Of a DNA stretch of 11,064 bases, positions 1 to 8,402 are shown in pieces (position 1 is the stretch's first letter; every line of letters starts with the position of its first letter). The DNA is taken from NCBI GenBank assembly GCA_016765335.1, contig JAESQE010000398.1, positions 1 through 11,064 of the forward strand. The letters run 5' to 3'. The position numbers and the translations under genes were made by a program. This DNA is from Planctomycetaceae bacterium. GTDB lineage: Bacteria; Planctomycetota; Planctomycetia; Planctomycetales; Planctomycetaceae. The notes under the pieces are model-generated. The model saw only the letters and a list, made by a program, of their open reading frames with translations, was not told the DNA's origin and made no database searches.

Positions 1-101
1 TTTTTGGTTTTAGAGACTCAACAGGCACACGAAGGTGGGTGCAAGCACGCCACCCTGCATCCTGGAATCCCGCGTTGTTTGTTCGTTGAGAGATGAGGAA
101 A

Positions 102-203
102 TTATACGCATTCGCATATTTGTTTGCGAGTTGAACATTCCCTAAGTCCTTGTCAGTACAAGGCCACGAGTGAGAGCTTCTCGCAAGTATTAATTGAGTT
201 TGG
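102..203. repeat. 102-bp dispersed repeat, copy A
   Basis: This stretch aligns without gaps to 8555-8656, with about 90 of 102 bases identical. Both begin TTATACGCATTCGCATATTTG and end ATTAATTGAGTTTGG. The core holds a perfect hairpin, CCTTGT-CAGT-ACAAGG (148-163), unchanged between the copies. Copy A ends 2 bp beyond the stop codon of the lipase-like gene, so on the minus strand it forms that gene's immediate 3' untranslated region. No protein is encoded; it looks like a small non-autonomous element. Confidence 0.85.
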
Positions 204-205
204 CA

Positions 206-1216
206 TTACTTGTCGGACTCGTTGGCAAGAATTGGCTTGGCGGCGTTGGGGGAAAAAGTTCCCTGCTTGATAAAGTGGGCCACTGCTTGAATTGCTTTTG
301 GATCACGCATAATAAACGCGTGCAAACAAGCGATTCTCAAAAAAGCGGCTTCCCCTTTCAAGTGGGTACTGGCAACGGTCACTGTGCCATCGTTATCCCC
401 TGGAAGCCAAGGGTTGTAGCCTCTTGATTTCTCGCCCCGTCCTCCTGCAATAATACCGACAGGCACGGTTGGCACCGGAAGTTGGTTGGGAATGTTTTTT
501 TCATCAGTCCCCAGTTGCTGCCCGGCTTTACCCATCACCCATTGATACGGCAAGAAATCCTTCAAGGCATCTGCCAACTCTGCGCCTTGATTCGGAGTTC
601 CAAGCATCACGACCTTTTCCAGACGAGCATCTTCATGATCCCGGGACCAGGCTCGAATGACAAGACCTCCCATGCTGTGCCCAACTAAAGAAAATCGCTC
701 GACTCCTTCGAGTGATTTCAGCACCTGTTGTAAATTGATTGATGCTTGCTCAATCGTAATTTGAGTACTCGGATAATTCACAGAGAACACAAGGTATCCT
801 TGCTTTTCCAATTCTCGCTGAAGTGGTTCAAATGATTTTGCAGTTCGCATAATCCCATGCAAAAGGACAACGGCTTCTCCGGACATAGGCTCCAAGTTTC
901 GAGCCTTGCGTTGCTTATTAAGTTCTTGCAGGCACTCTTGGAATGTACCAAATGCAAGTCGCTGATCATTCCCGTCGAGCAAGCGATAGTGATTCGTTAA
1001 CACATTTTTCTGAATTCGCAATTCTCGAAAGAAGTGAACATCTCCCCAGAATTGCCGACCGCCAAGAGTTTTCATTATTGGAATCACTTGCTGTATCTCA
1101 GTTTTGTTAATCTCTTGTGAATAAGTTATTTCGCTTAACATAACAATCAGTAGGCAGAACGGTAAAAACAGAATCCCGAGCTGAAGCATCAATCCTTTGA
1201 TACAAATTTTACACAC
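206..1216 (-). CDS. Exported lipase-like alpha/beta hydrolase
   Basis: This is probably a secreted or periplasmic serine esterase/lipase; the substrate cannot be read from the sequence. I start it at GTG 1216-1214, giving 336 aa, because AGGAG (1228-1224) lies 7 nt upstream. The frame is open to a TTG at 1249, but that start lies inside the tandem repeats and has no Shine-Dalgarno. From the GTG, the N-terminus is a signal peptide: MCKICIKG, then a hydrophobic run of about 17 residues, with probable cleavage near TYS-QE (about residue 33). Catalytic elements are clear: LLHG near residues 118-121 (oxyanion region), GHSMGG with nucleophile Ser181, LGTPNQG at 205-211, the acid within GDNDGT (Asp274 or Asp276), and His299 in CLHAF. 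This matches small triacylglycerol-lipase/PGAP1-like hydrolases. It lies 77 bp behind the larger hydrolase and could share its transcript. Family is confident; substrate is unknown. Confidence 0.85.
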   Translation of the reverse strand: MCKICIKGLMLQLGILFLPFCLLIVMLSEITYSQEINKTEIQQVIPIMKTLGGRQFWGDVHFFRELRIQKNVLTNHYRLLDGNDQRLAFGTFQECLQELNKQRKARNLEPMSGEAVVLLHGIMRTAKSFEPLQRELEKQGYLVFSVNYPSTQITIEQASINLQQVLKSLEGVERFSLVGHSMGGLVIRAWSRDHEDARLEKVVMLGTPNQGAELADALKDFLPYQWVMGKAGQQLGTDEKNIPNQLPVPTVPVGIIAGGRGEKSRGYNPWLPGDNDGTVTVASTHLKGEAAFLRIACLHAFIMRDPKAIQAVAHFIKQGTFSPNAAKPILANESDK

Positions 1217-1228
1217 AGTATCTCTCCT
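1214..1228 (-). promoter_or_regulatory. Ribosome site that fixes a GTG start
   Basis: On the minus strand, AGGAG (1228-1224) is followed by 7 nt and then GTG (1216-1214). It is the only good Shine-Dalgarno among the possible starts of the lipase-like gene. It moves the start downstream of the TTG at 1249 and the ATG at 1243, both of which lie in the 17-bp tandem repeats. Confidence 0.75.
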
Positions 1229-1233
1229 TCTCG

Positions 1234-1283
1234 GTGTTAACATCAGCAACGTGTTAACATCAGCAACGTGTTAACATCAGCAA
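1234..1283. repeat. Three 17-bp tandem repeats between two hydrolase genes
   Basis: The unit GTGTTAACATCAGCAAC occurs at 1234-1250 and 1251-1267, with a 16-bp partial third copy at 1268-1283; all are identical over their length. Each holds the palindrome GTTAAC. The array fills most of the 77-bp gap between the two minus-strand hydrolases and ends 5 bp from the downstream gene's Shine-Dalgarno. It could be a replication-slippage tract that alters spacing, or binding sites; the sequence cannot decide. Confidence 0.9.
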
Positions 1284-1293
1284 ATCGAATAGA

Positions 1294-3363
1294 TCAGTTT
1301 CTTTGAATCTTCATCTGCTTTGATCCCGCGATTTCTCGAACCTGCAAGGCATAGTCTTCAACGGTTGGGGCAGCATTAATTAATTGAATCGGGCATTGTG
1401 ATGCAGCCATGGCCAGTGCATGGGGAGTATCGAAAATTCTGAGCACGTTCAGGAAGATGGCCCCGGATGACTGTGAAGCAGAAAGATCTTGCAGCGTCAG
1501 TCCGTCCACTTCTGCTTCATACAAAGAGGCAAACAATGCGATGCCGGCTGTGATACCACGTGCCCGCAAGTGAACTTTCTGATTTTTGCACTGCGGAATT
1601 TTACGAACGGCATGCAAAGCTTGCCTGACATCCCAAACTCGCATGCCATCCAGCGTTTGCCCCAAAAGTGCAAATCGTCTGCGGATTTGAGTCAGATCCT
1701 TTTTCGTCCCTTGCCAGGCAGTTGGCCCGATCCCGCGAGTGGGAACAAAGCAGGTTGTTCCGAGCTGAGCCACAATTCGTTTTTGCAATTCTCCAGATGT
1801 AAAATCTTTCCAATCTTCTTCGCCTAAAACGTACAACGTGACTGAATCGTTCTTTTTAGAATTCGAGACGGGTTCGACAAGATATAAAGGCAGCACAAAA
1901 GGAGCTTGTGGCATGTAAGAATAAACGGTGGTTTTCAGATGGCCTTGCGTTTCGCTACTCAGTTGTTTTACATTCAAATCGCCTGAGTGAGCATTCTGTT
2001 TGGGCCATTGATGAAAGCTTTGTTGACTCAGTTGCTGCTTCCATTTGAGTTGCTGACTGTTCCATTGTTCTAAAGACTTTGGCACAACCGGTGCAGCTTG
2101 AGGAACGAATGAGTCGTGGATTGTTGTTGTCCGTTCGCCTGTGGGCAATTCTGCAAAGACTTTGAGTTGTTCTGGCGTAAACGTTTTTTCGGACGGTTCC
2201 AGTTGCTCGCTTTTTTCATTTTTCAGAAATCGATTGAACCATTCGAACGCATTGACTTGAAGCCGTTGAGTATCTTTGTGCGGGCCTTCTGAAATGGCGA
2301 TTCCAATTTTATCTCCTGCTCCCAATTCTTCGTAAATGTGCCGGGTCTGCCAATAAACATCCATCACGCCATCAAGCGGAAAAATACGATCTTTGTCGGT
2401 ATTGGTAATCAACAACGGACGCGGTGCAACAAGAGCAGCGATCATCGGAAAATCCCAGCCGTAAGAATTCACCATAAACATACAATCGCAATGTCCTTCG
2501 ATACAACCATCAACAATGTAGTTTCGCATTGATGTGATCCCCGCAACCGGAACCGCGACTTTGATTCGTTCATCCAGCGCTGCGGTCCACCACGAATACA
2601 CGCCGCCACCACTTCGCCCGGTGATCCCTATTCGCTCGGCATCTACCTCGGGCAAAGACTGCAAATAATCAATGCCTCGAATGCTGTTCCAGGCTTCCAC
2701 GCCAGCCGGTGTGTACCCACGGGCATTCCACCACCACATATCTTTACTGTATGTGCCATGATGAATTCCCTGTAATTCACCCAACTGAATTGTATCAATC
2801 ATCAAGCAGGCATAACCATTTTTAGCAAACCAGACACCGTGATAATGGTAGTTGGTTTTGTTGCCGAAACTGACATCGTCTTTGACGACCCGAGCATGTC
2901 CGCAAACATACAAAATTGCAGGAACAGGTTTGGTGACTTTCTTCGGCAGGTACAAATTCGCTGTCACATACAAACCCGGGGAAGACTGATAATGGAGGTT
3001 GCGAACGATGAAGTCTTCTTCCACGATTTCGCCGGTGATGGTCGTTTTTAACGGCGTGCGTTTAGGGAATGGAGAAAGCCCCAGCATTTCGGCGAGTTGC
3101 TTTCGATAGAGATCTTTGTTTTTTAGCCAGGTTTTTCCATCGACTTGCTTCAGAGAAAACTTTTTCTCGATTCGTCTGGTTTCCATCTCAAAATATTCTG
3201 CAACGGCCTGGTTCGGGTCGATACCAAGATCAACCTCAGTGTATCCCGGAACTTTTTCTTCCGGTTTCTCACCGAAAGCAAACTGCCCTGTTGCACCGAT
3301 AATCAGAATCGCCGAAAAACAAAAACGGAGTAAAGCAAGCTGTAGCGGGGCATTCAAACGCAT
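1294..3363 (-). CDS. Exported two-domain acetyl-xylan-esterase-like hydrolase
   Basis: Likely an envelope or secreted carbohydrate-esterase-type hydrolase of the AXE1/dienelactone-hydrolase kind. I choose ATG 3363-3361 (689 aa) over the longer frame from 3426 because GAGGA (3375-3371) lies 7 nt upstream and a signal peptide (MRLNAPLQLALLRF, hydrophobic to about residue 30) begins there. Domain 1 (about 100-385) has VCGHARV, IGITGRSGGG with nucleophile Ser251, NTDKDRIFP with the acid at Asp323 or Asp325, and His362 in EGPHKD: a full triad. A Gln-rich linker (about 430-465) follows. Domain 2 (about 470-685) again resembles an alpha/beta-hydrolase fold, but at the nucleophile elbow I read A-R-G-I-T instead of G-x-S-x-G, so it is probably non-catalytic. 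The true substrate is unknown: planctomycetes carry many such proteins, and sugar-ester or other ester substrates are all possible. It is first of a possible two-gene minus-strand operon. Confidence 0.82.
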   Translation of the reverse strand: MRLNAPLQLALLRFCFSAILIIGATGQFAFGEKPEEKVPGYTEVDLGIDPNQAVAEYFEMETRRIEKKFSLKQVDGKTWLKNKDLYRKQLAEMLGLSPFPKRTPLKTTITGEIVEEDFIVRNLHYQSSPGLYVTANLYLPKKVTKPVPAILYVCGHARVVKDDVSFGNKTNYHYHGVWFAKNGYACLMIDTIQLGELQGIHHGTYSKDMWWWNARGYTPAGVEAWNSIRGIDYLQSLPEVDAERIGITGRSGGGVYSWWTAALDERIKVAVPVAGITSMRNYIVDGCIEGHCDCMFMVNSYGWDFPMIAALVAPRPLLITNTDKDRIFPLDGVMDVYWQTRHIYEELGAGDKIGIAISEGPHKDTQRLQVNAFEWFNRFLKNEKSEQLEPSEKTFTPEQLKVFAELPTGERTTTIHDSFVPQAAPVVPKSLEQWNSQQLKWKQQLSQQSFHQWPKQNAHSGDLNVKQLSSETQGHLKTTVYSYMPQAPFVLPLYLVEPVSNSKKNDSVTLYVLGEEDWKDFTSGELQKRIVAQLGTTCFVPTRGIGPTAWQGTKKDLTQIRRRFALLGQTLDGMRVWDVRQALHAVRKIPQCKNQKVHLRARGITAGIALFASLYEAEVDGLTLQDLSASQSSGAIFLNVLRIFDTPHALAMAASQCPIQLINAAPTVEDYALQVREIAGSKQMKIQRN

Positions 3364-3375
3364 CTCAAATTCCTC
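3361..3375 (-). promoter_or_regulatory. Ribosome site for the large hydrolase
   Basis: GAGGA (3375-3371 on the minus strand) lies 7 nt before ATG 3363-3361. It supports the 689-aa start immediately before the signal peptide over the 21-residue-longer frame. Confidence 0.75.
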
Positions 3376-3483
3376 ATTGCCATCAGAAAGTAATCCACAA
3401 ACAGTTAAGACTTTCTCAAATCTCACTGCGATGGAAGAATGGAATAATTTGGGTTCAACGTGATTTTATTGGTATCTATTGGT

Positions 3484-3502
3484 ATCCGATTTGAAATCAG
3501 AT
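3484..3502. promoter_or_regulatory. Near-palindrome in the divergent intergenic region
   Basis: ATCCGATTTGAAATCAGAT reads ATC-C-GATTT-G-AAATC-A-GAT, an inverted repeat with arms of 3 plus 5 bases. It lies next to two direct copies of TATTGGTATC (3467-3476, 3477-3486), between the oppositely transcribed hydrolase and propeller genes. It could be an operator; no regulator is known. Confidence 0.3.
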
Positions 3503-3545
3503 TACAATATCGACTGCCTGACATATTTCCGGCAAATGATATGAA

Positions 3546-3653
3546 CCTCTAGAAATTGTATTCTGGGGCTTCTTGAAGACCGTTTGATTATTAAAAGCAG
3601 GTTAAACCCCCTCTAGCTCCCCCTTCGTAAAGGGGAGAACTTTTTTCTAGAGG
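3546..3653 (-). mobile_element. MITE-like palindromic element, copy 1
   Basis: A 108-bp element bounded by perfect 10-bp terminal inverted repeats CCTCTAGAAA (3546-3555) and TTTCTAGAGG (3644-3653). Read on the minus strand it matches the other two copies in order: GTTCTCCCC, a CTCCCC..TTACG..GGGGAG palindrome, a G-run, GTTTAACC, then GTCTTCAAG, then the right end AATACAATTT. It encodes no protein. It lies 54 bp upstream of the propeller-protein start, in the divergent region. Target-site duplications are not obvious. Confidence 0.75.
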
Positions 3654-3707
3654 TACCCTTATGTGAACGGGACGAATTTCACATCCTGCTAAAATGGATA
3701 AAACGTT

Positions 3708-6700
3708 ATGTACAGACCAATTTACCGACTTCTACTGCTGGCAGTGGTTTTTGTAACGACTGTTTTGCAATTGCCTGCCCAGGGGATTGCTCAGCAAAAA
3801 AAAGTACAAAAGCCGGTGAATCCACTGGAAAGAATAGTCAATCAGATATTTGGGAAGAAACCCAAAAAAGTAGAACAAGACGCACTGGAAGAAGCCCCCG
3901 AAGACGGTCGGTCAACTTATAAAAAAGATGCCGTCGATCAGCGGGCCCCTTTAGTTCGAGAACAGCAGTCTCTGCTTTACAGTGCCCGAACCCGCATCAA
4001 GCTCAAGCAGTACCCCGAAGCGTTGGAAGTGCTTCAGAAAATCCTGGATCTCACCGAGGAATCTATCATCCAGGAAAGCGATGGACAATACCGTTCGATT
4101 CACTGGGTCAGTCAACAGGAAATTGCAAAACTACCCTCCCAGGCACAACAGTATTACAAAAAAACATACGGCCCGCTGGCTCAACGCATGCTTGACGATG
4201 CTTATGGACAGTCTGACTTCTCGGGAATCCGCAATGTGGCCAGGCGTTACTTTCATACTCAGGCCGGATACGAAGCAGCGAATCACATTGCTTCTTACCA
4301 TTTGGATCAAGGCGAATTTGCTGTTGCATCGCAGTGGTACAAAAGGCTCGATTCGACAACTGCCCAATTCGTTTCCGACCCTTTGTGGAAGCTGAAAGTT
4401 GGAGAGGTTTATCGACAATGCGCATTGGGCGAAAACGAATCCGCCCCTCTGACTGAAAATCAACAGAAGGAATTGCAAAGACGATTACCTGGTCATTCGA
4501 TTGAAGAATTCCGCAAACAATGGCACAAGTTGAGCTTAGCGTTTAATCCCCCGTTGACGAACTGGCTTTTTCCTGGAGGCAGTGCCCGGCGTTCAGCCCC
4601 GGTCGAGGGGACTGCCCCTTTGCTGCTGAGTGACTGGCAACACAAAATGGCTGAGAACAGCCAGATTGTTCGCCAGATTAATCAATTGGTTGAAGACCTG
4701 AAAATCAGCAATATCCCAGCGATCCCGATGATGCAGCCCATTACGATTGGTGATCGTGTTGTGATACGAACTCTGGATGGACTCAAAGCAATTGATGCTC
4801 AGTCGGGAACGGTTTTATGGGAGTCGCGAGAAAAAGTCTCTCCTGCGATGCTGTTAGCGGGAGTTCCTGCTACCAGTCAGAATAGCAGTAATTTTGGTAT
4901 CAATTTTCAGATTCGTAGAGGCATTGTGGGGAATGCGAATGGCGCGTTCATCAACAGATACCCTGGAGGCCAGGCCGAGCAACGACCTGTGACCAACCTG
5001 CTCATGCGAAACAGTGTGCATGGAACGCTTAGCAGCGAAGGCAAGCATGTTTTTGTCATTGAACGCAACGCAGTTCTTTCTCGAACACAACCTGGGCAAT
5101 ATTACAGTAACTTCAGCCTTTCCAGAAACGATGCCTATCATCGGGACTGGAGTTCGAATCGGCTGACAGCTTACGATTTGGAAACTGGGAAACTGGCTTG
5201 GCATATTGGTGGACCCTCTTTGAATGAGCCAATCGATCCGCCTTTGGCTGGCACCTTCTTTTTCGGCCCTCCTTTGACCGACAACGGCGAGTTGTTTGTC
5301 ATCGGAGAGCGTGAAAATGCACTGCGAGTCTATTGCTTACAGCCTGAAAACGGAAAAGTTTTGTGGTCTCAATTACTTGCTTATACCGATGCACCCATTG
5401 ATCGAGATCTGGCACGCAGGTGGGGGGCTACGCAACTCGCGTTCTCTGAAGGTGTTTTAGTCTGCCCCACACATGTCGGGTTGCTCGTGGGGATTGATCG
5501 TCAATCGCACGAAATTCTCTGGATGTCTCGCTACACCAAAAAACAAAAGACACCCAGCAGTCAACCAATCCGTCAGCGAGGCGGCGGGTTTGTTATTTCT
5601 CATCCAGGGTCTCTCAAAAGCAGATGGTTCGCCACGCCTCCAATGATTTGCGGTCAGACCATCATTTATGCACCACTTGAAGAACCGACTCTTATCGGAT
5701 TTCGCCTGGCTGATGGAAAGCAGCGATGGAAAAGCACAGGGCTGGAGCAAGGACTTTACCCGGTTGGTTGTTACGGGACGGACATCATTGTCGCCAGCGA
5801 AGACGCGTTGACCGGTTACGATGTTAATTTAGGAAATGAAACCTGGACGGTTCCTTTTTCTGTTTTCGATTCTTCAGATCGGACAACTCGTTCGATTCCC
5901 TGTGGGCGGGGACTGATTGCAGGGCACCAGATTATGCTGCCTATGGATCAGCAGGAAATTTGGTATTTCGATTTGGATCAGAAAAAATTCACTTCTCGTG
6001 CCCATGTTGCAGATTCTGATTTGAGGCTTGGGAATTTGGTCATGGCCAGGGGGAAGCTCATCTCGGCTGGCCCCGACACAGTGGCGATGTTTCAACCAAA
6101 GATGATCGTGGAACAGAAAATTACAACGCGACTCAAAGAGAATCCGCAAGATGCCTGGGCGTTGCTGAAAAAGGCTCAGGTTCTTGCGATGGAGCAACAA
6201 TTTCAAGCAGGACTGGCTGCGTTAACGAAAATCGATACCAGCTCACTGGAAGATTCGCAGCAAACTCCCTTTCGTCGTCAAATGCTCGAATGTTTAATTG
6301 GAACGGTCAAAGAGCAACCGCTGAAGTTTGAGCAACAATTCCAGCAGATCCCCACTTATATTGAAACAGACCACGAGCACCAGGTATATCTTCGCCTGCA
6401 AGCAGATCGCATGCTGGCTCGAAAGGATTACGCATCTGCATTTGAAGCCTATTCTCAATTGGCAAAATACCGAGGCAAGAACTTGACGCATGATGTGCAC
6501 GATGCTTCCTTGTCTTCCCGGCAAGATGTCTGGCTCAATACTCAGTTGAAAGAACTGTGGGGCAACTCGTCCGGGGAAGTCTCTTCACAGATTATTCAAA
6601 CGGTTCAAAAGTCGATTGAATCTGCAATGGATTCAAATGACATTCAGCACATGCTTCACGTGGTTCGTGTTTACGAATTTCATCCCGAAATAGAAGCGAT

Positions 6701-8402
6701 CTATTTTTGCATGGTGGAACTGGCAATTGAACAGAAAGATTTTTCCACCGCTGAATTTGCCCTCAAAATGATGGCGAAACTCAAAGACGAATCTGTTGTT
6801 GCCACGGCAAATACCAGACGAGCAGAACTACTACATCAGTTTGGATTGAATAGCGATGCGATGTTCTATCTGGAAGTTCTTGAAAAACAAGATCCCGAAC
6901 TGGTTCTACTGGACGGCTTGACTCTGGGCGAATGGCTAGAGGAGAAAAAGCAGGAAAAATGGCCCAGCTCGACACTGGAAAACATTTCTGGACAAAGTTG
7001 GGGGAACGAAGAATTCGAATTCGTGCAGATCAGCACTTCCGGTTCGCGTTCTCAAACGGGTCAGGTAAATCTATCGAAATCTGATCTTCCGTTTTATAAA
7101 GAGCATCGATTCCTGTTCAACAATATCACCAATCGACTGGAAATTTATCGACTGCGCGATGACCGACTCACCTGGTCACTACCTTTGCTGCAAAATAACG
7201 GTTCAAGTGCAGGCAAAGTGCTTCCGGTTCGAGTTGATGGTCACCTGCTGACCGTTTATTACAGAGGCATCATTCAATGCTATTCGCTTCCTGATCAACG
7301 ACTGGTCTGGTCTCGACCCATTGCTTCCCAGGCAACAGGCTACCAGGTGATTAATGCCACTTCGAAAAAAATTACCAGGCTGCAAACGGCTCAGTATGCT
7401 GCTGCTCGAATTAGTATTAACAAGCAAGATACTCAGTTTGGCCCGTTGGCAATTTCTACTTCTGACGCCTTGTGCTACTTCAGTCGGCATGAACTAATTG
7501 CAGTTGACCCACTCGATGGAGAAATCCGCTGGGTTCGACGGGGAATCCCCAGAGGGACTGCCGTTTACGGAGACGATAAATATTTATTGATTCTTCCTCC
7601 GAACATCTCTGATGCCCTGGTCGTAAATACTTCTGATGGAAGAATCGTTGAATCTGGCGAAATCTCATCACTGGTCAGCGATGGAATCGCAGTTTCAGGA
7701 CACCATATTATTGCTGTCAACACAAGTTCCAGCAGCCTGCTTGGTATCAGAAGCGGTTCGGTGGTCATCTCTGCGGTGGATCTGATTACCCGTGATAAAC
7801 TTTGGGAGCATTACACTGCCAAAGACGATTACATTGGATTGCTAGACGCCGAATCGTTGATCATCATAAAAAAACAGGGAACCGTTAATATTGTGAATTT
7901 GAATGATGGTCAAGTGAAGCTGGAAGGGGAAATTCAGGAGGATGCGTTTGATCGGGTTCGGGAAATTTACGCCGTTGGCAGCAAAGACCAGGTCTTCGTC
8001 ATTCTGAATGGCTCCACGGGGCAACCGACCTACTTAAACAACATCCAGAATCAGCGAGTGAGCGGAAACCTTGTTGCGATTGATCGCCAATCTGGAAAAC
8101 AGATGTGGATGCAAGCTGTCAAAAGCCTCAATCTGGTCCTGCAAGACATTGATCAAATGCCGGTCTTAATATTCGGAGCAATGAAATACCAAAGGCTTCA
8201 TAATCTGTATTTCAATAAGTTCCGAATGCTCGTTCTCGACAAACAGACAGGAAAAACGCTCATTGAAAAATCACTGGCGACCCAGCAGCAGGTTTCCCGA
8301 ATCAATTGGAGCATTTCCAAAAAAACAATCCGCATGCATGCATCCAATATATGTTATATGATCCGCCCCAAGCGGAATGTTGCCCAAAACAGCACCAAGT
8401 AA
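3708..8402 (+). CDS. Giant exported PQQ-like beta-propeller/TPR protein
   Basis: A 1564-aa protein whose function is not known; the BamB-like fold suggests a binding or assembly scaffold in the periplasm or envelope. Residues 1-29 form a signal peptide (MYRPIYRLLLLAVVFV, likely cut after QGIA) with no lipobox Cys. A helical region (about 80-290) contains TPR-like pairs such as YPEALEVLQKIL. Propeller 1 (about 340-800) shows repeated blade signatures: LKAIDAQSGTVLW (359), LTAYDLETGKLAW (486), VYCLQPENGKVLW (541), LVGIDRQSHEILW (593), LIGFRLADGKQRW (662), LTGYDVNLGNETW (701). A TPR-like helical segment (about 805-1085) follows. Propeller 2 (about 1135-1545) has weaker blades at 1144, 1189, 1263, 1354 and 1455 (LVAIDRQSGKQMW). 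The blade pattern does not mean PQQ is bound or that it is a dehydrogenase; I see no dehydrogenase Cys-Cys or active-site signature. The start has only a weak GGA 9 nt upstream. The gene appears monocistronic. Confidence 0.85.
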   Translation: MYRPIYRLLLLAVVFVTTVLQLPAQGIAQQKKVQKPVNPLERIVNQIFGKKPKKVEQDALEEAPEDGRSTYKKDAVDQRAPLVREQQSLLYSARTRIKLKQYPEALEVLQKILDLTEESIIQESDGQYRSIHWVSQQEIAKLPSQAQQYYKKTYGPLAQRMLDDAYGQSDFSGIRNVARRYFHTQAGYEAANHIASYHLDQGEFAVASQWYKRLDSTTAQFVSDPLWKLKVGEVYRQCALGENESAPLTENQQKELQRRLPGHSIEEFRKQWHKLSLAFNPPLTNWLFPGGSARRSAPVEGTAPLLLSDWQHKMAENSQIVRQINQLVEDLKISNIPAIPMMQPITIGDRVVIRTLDGLKAIDAQSGTVLWESREKVSPAMLLAGVPATSQNSSNFGINFQIRRGIVGNANGAFINRYPGGQAEQRPVTNLLMRNSVHGTLSSEGKHVFVIERNAVLSRTQPGQYYSNFSLSRNDAYHRDWSSNRLTAYDLETGKLAWHIGGPSLNEPIDPPLAGTFFFGPPLTDNGELFVIGERENALRVYCLQPENGKVLWSQLLAYTDAPIDRDLARRWGATQLAFSEGVLVCPTHVGLLVGIDRQSHEILWMSRYTKKQKTPSSQPIRQRGGGFVISHPGSLKSRWFATPPMICGQTIIYAPLEEPTLIGFRLADGKQRWKSTGLEQGLYPVGCYGTDIIVASEDALTGYDVNLGNETWTVPFSVFDSSDRTTRSIPCGRGLIAGHQIMLPMDQQEIWYFDLDQKKFTSRAHVADSDLRLGNLVMARGKLISAGPDTVAMFQPKMIVEQKITTRLKENPQDAWALLKKAQVLAMEQQFQAGLAALTKIDTSSLEDSQQTPFRRQMLECLIGTVKEQPLKFEQQFQQIPTYIETDHEHQVYLRLQADRMLARKDYASAFEAYSQLAKYRGKNLTHDVHDASLSSRQDVWLNTQLKELWGNSSGEVSSQIIQTVQKSIESAMDSNDIQHMLHVVRVYEFHPEIEAIYFCMVELAIEQKDFSTAEFALKMMAKLKDESVVATANTRRAELLHQFGLNSDAMFYLEVLEKQDPELVLLDGLTLGEWLEEKKQEKWPSSTLENISGQSWGNEEFEFVQISTSGSRSQTGQVNLSKSDLPFYKEHRFLFNNITNRLEIYRLRDDRLTWSLPLLQNNGSSAGKVLPVRVDGHLLTVYYRGIIQCYSLPDQRLVWSRPIASQATGYQVINATSKKITRLQTAQYAAARISINKQDTQFGPLAISTSDALCYFSRHELIAVDPLDGEIRWVRRGIPRGTAVYGDDKYLLILPPNISDALVVNTSDGRIVESGEISSLVSDGIAVSGHHIIAVNTSSSSLLGIRSGSVVISAVDLITRDKLWEHYTAKDDYIGLLDAESLIIIKKQGTVNIVNLNDGQVKLEGEIQEDAFDRVREIYAVGSKDQVFVILNGSTGQPTYLNNIQNQRVSGNLVAIDRQSGKQMWMQAVKSLNLVLQDIDQMPVLIFGAMKYQRLHNLYFNKFRMLVLDKQTGKTLIEKSLATQQQVSRINWSISKKTIRMHASNICYMIRPKRNVAQNSTK

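Larger units (their letters stand above)
3364..3707. other. Divergent intergenic region without genes
   Basis: 344 bp between the hydrolase start (minus) and the propeller-protein start (plus). It holds the 10-bp direct repeats and near-palindrome around 3467-3502, and MITE-like copy 1 at 3546-3653. A TGTGAA..TTCACA inverted pair with a 10-nt spacer (3662-3683) lies close to the propeller start. I found no convincing -35/-10 pair on either strand. Confidence 0.7.

Noticed and set aside
1..22. Fragment of a fourth MITE-like copy at the window edge
   Set aside because: TTTTAGAGACTC resembles the right end of copy 3, but too little sequence is present to support it.
34..54. Hairpin GGTGGGTGCAAGCACGCCACC as terminator for the minus-strand genes
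   Set aside because: The stem is imperfect and no T-run follows in the minus-strand direction.
1234..1283. CRISPR array
   Set aside because: The units are directly adjacent with no spacers, and there are no cas genes nearby.
3662..3683. CRP-like site TGTGA..TCACA upstream of the propeller gene
   Set aside because: The half-sites are 12 nt apart instead of the 6 expected for CRP/FNR-type sites; it is at best an unspecific inverted repeat.
3708..8402. PQQ-dependent alcohol dehydrogenase
   Set aside because: Only blade-type repeats are seen; I find no vicinal Cys pair or dehydrogenase active-site motif, and the length and TPR segments do not fit.
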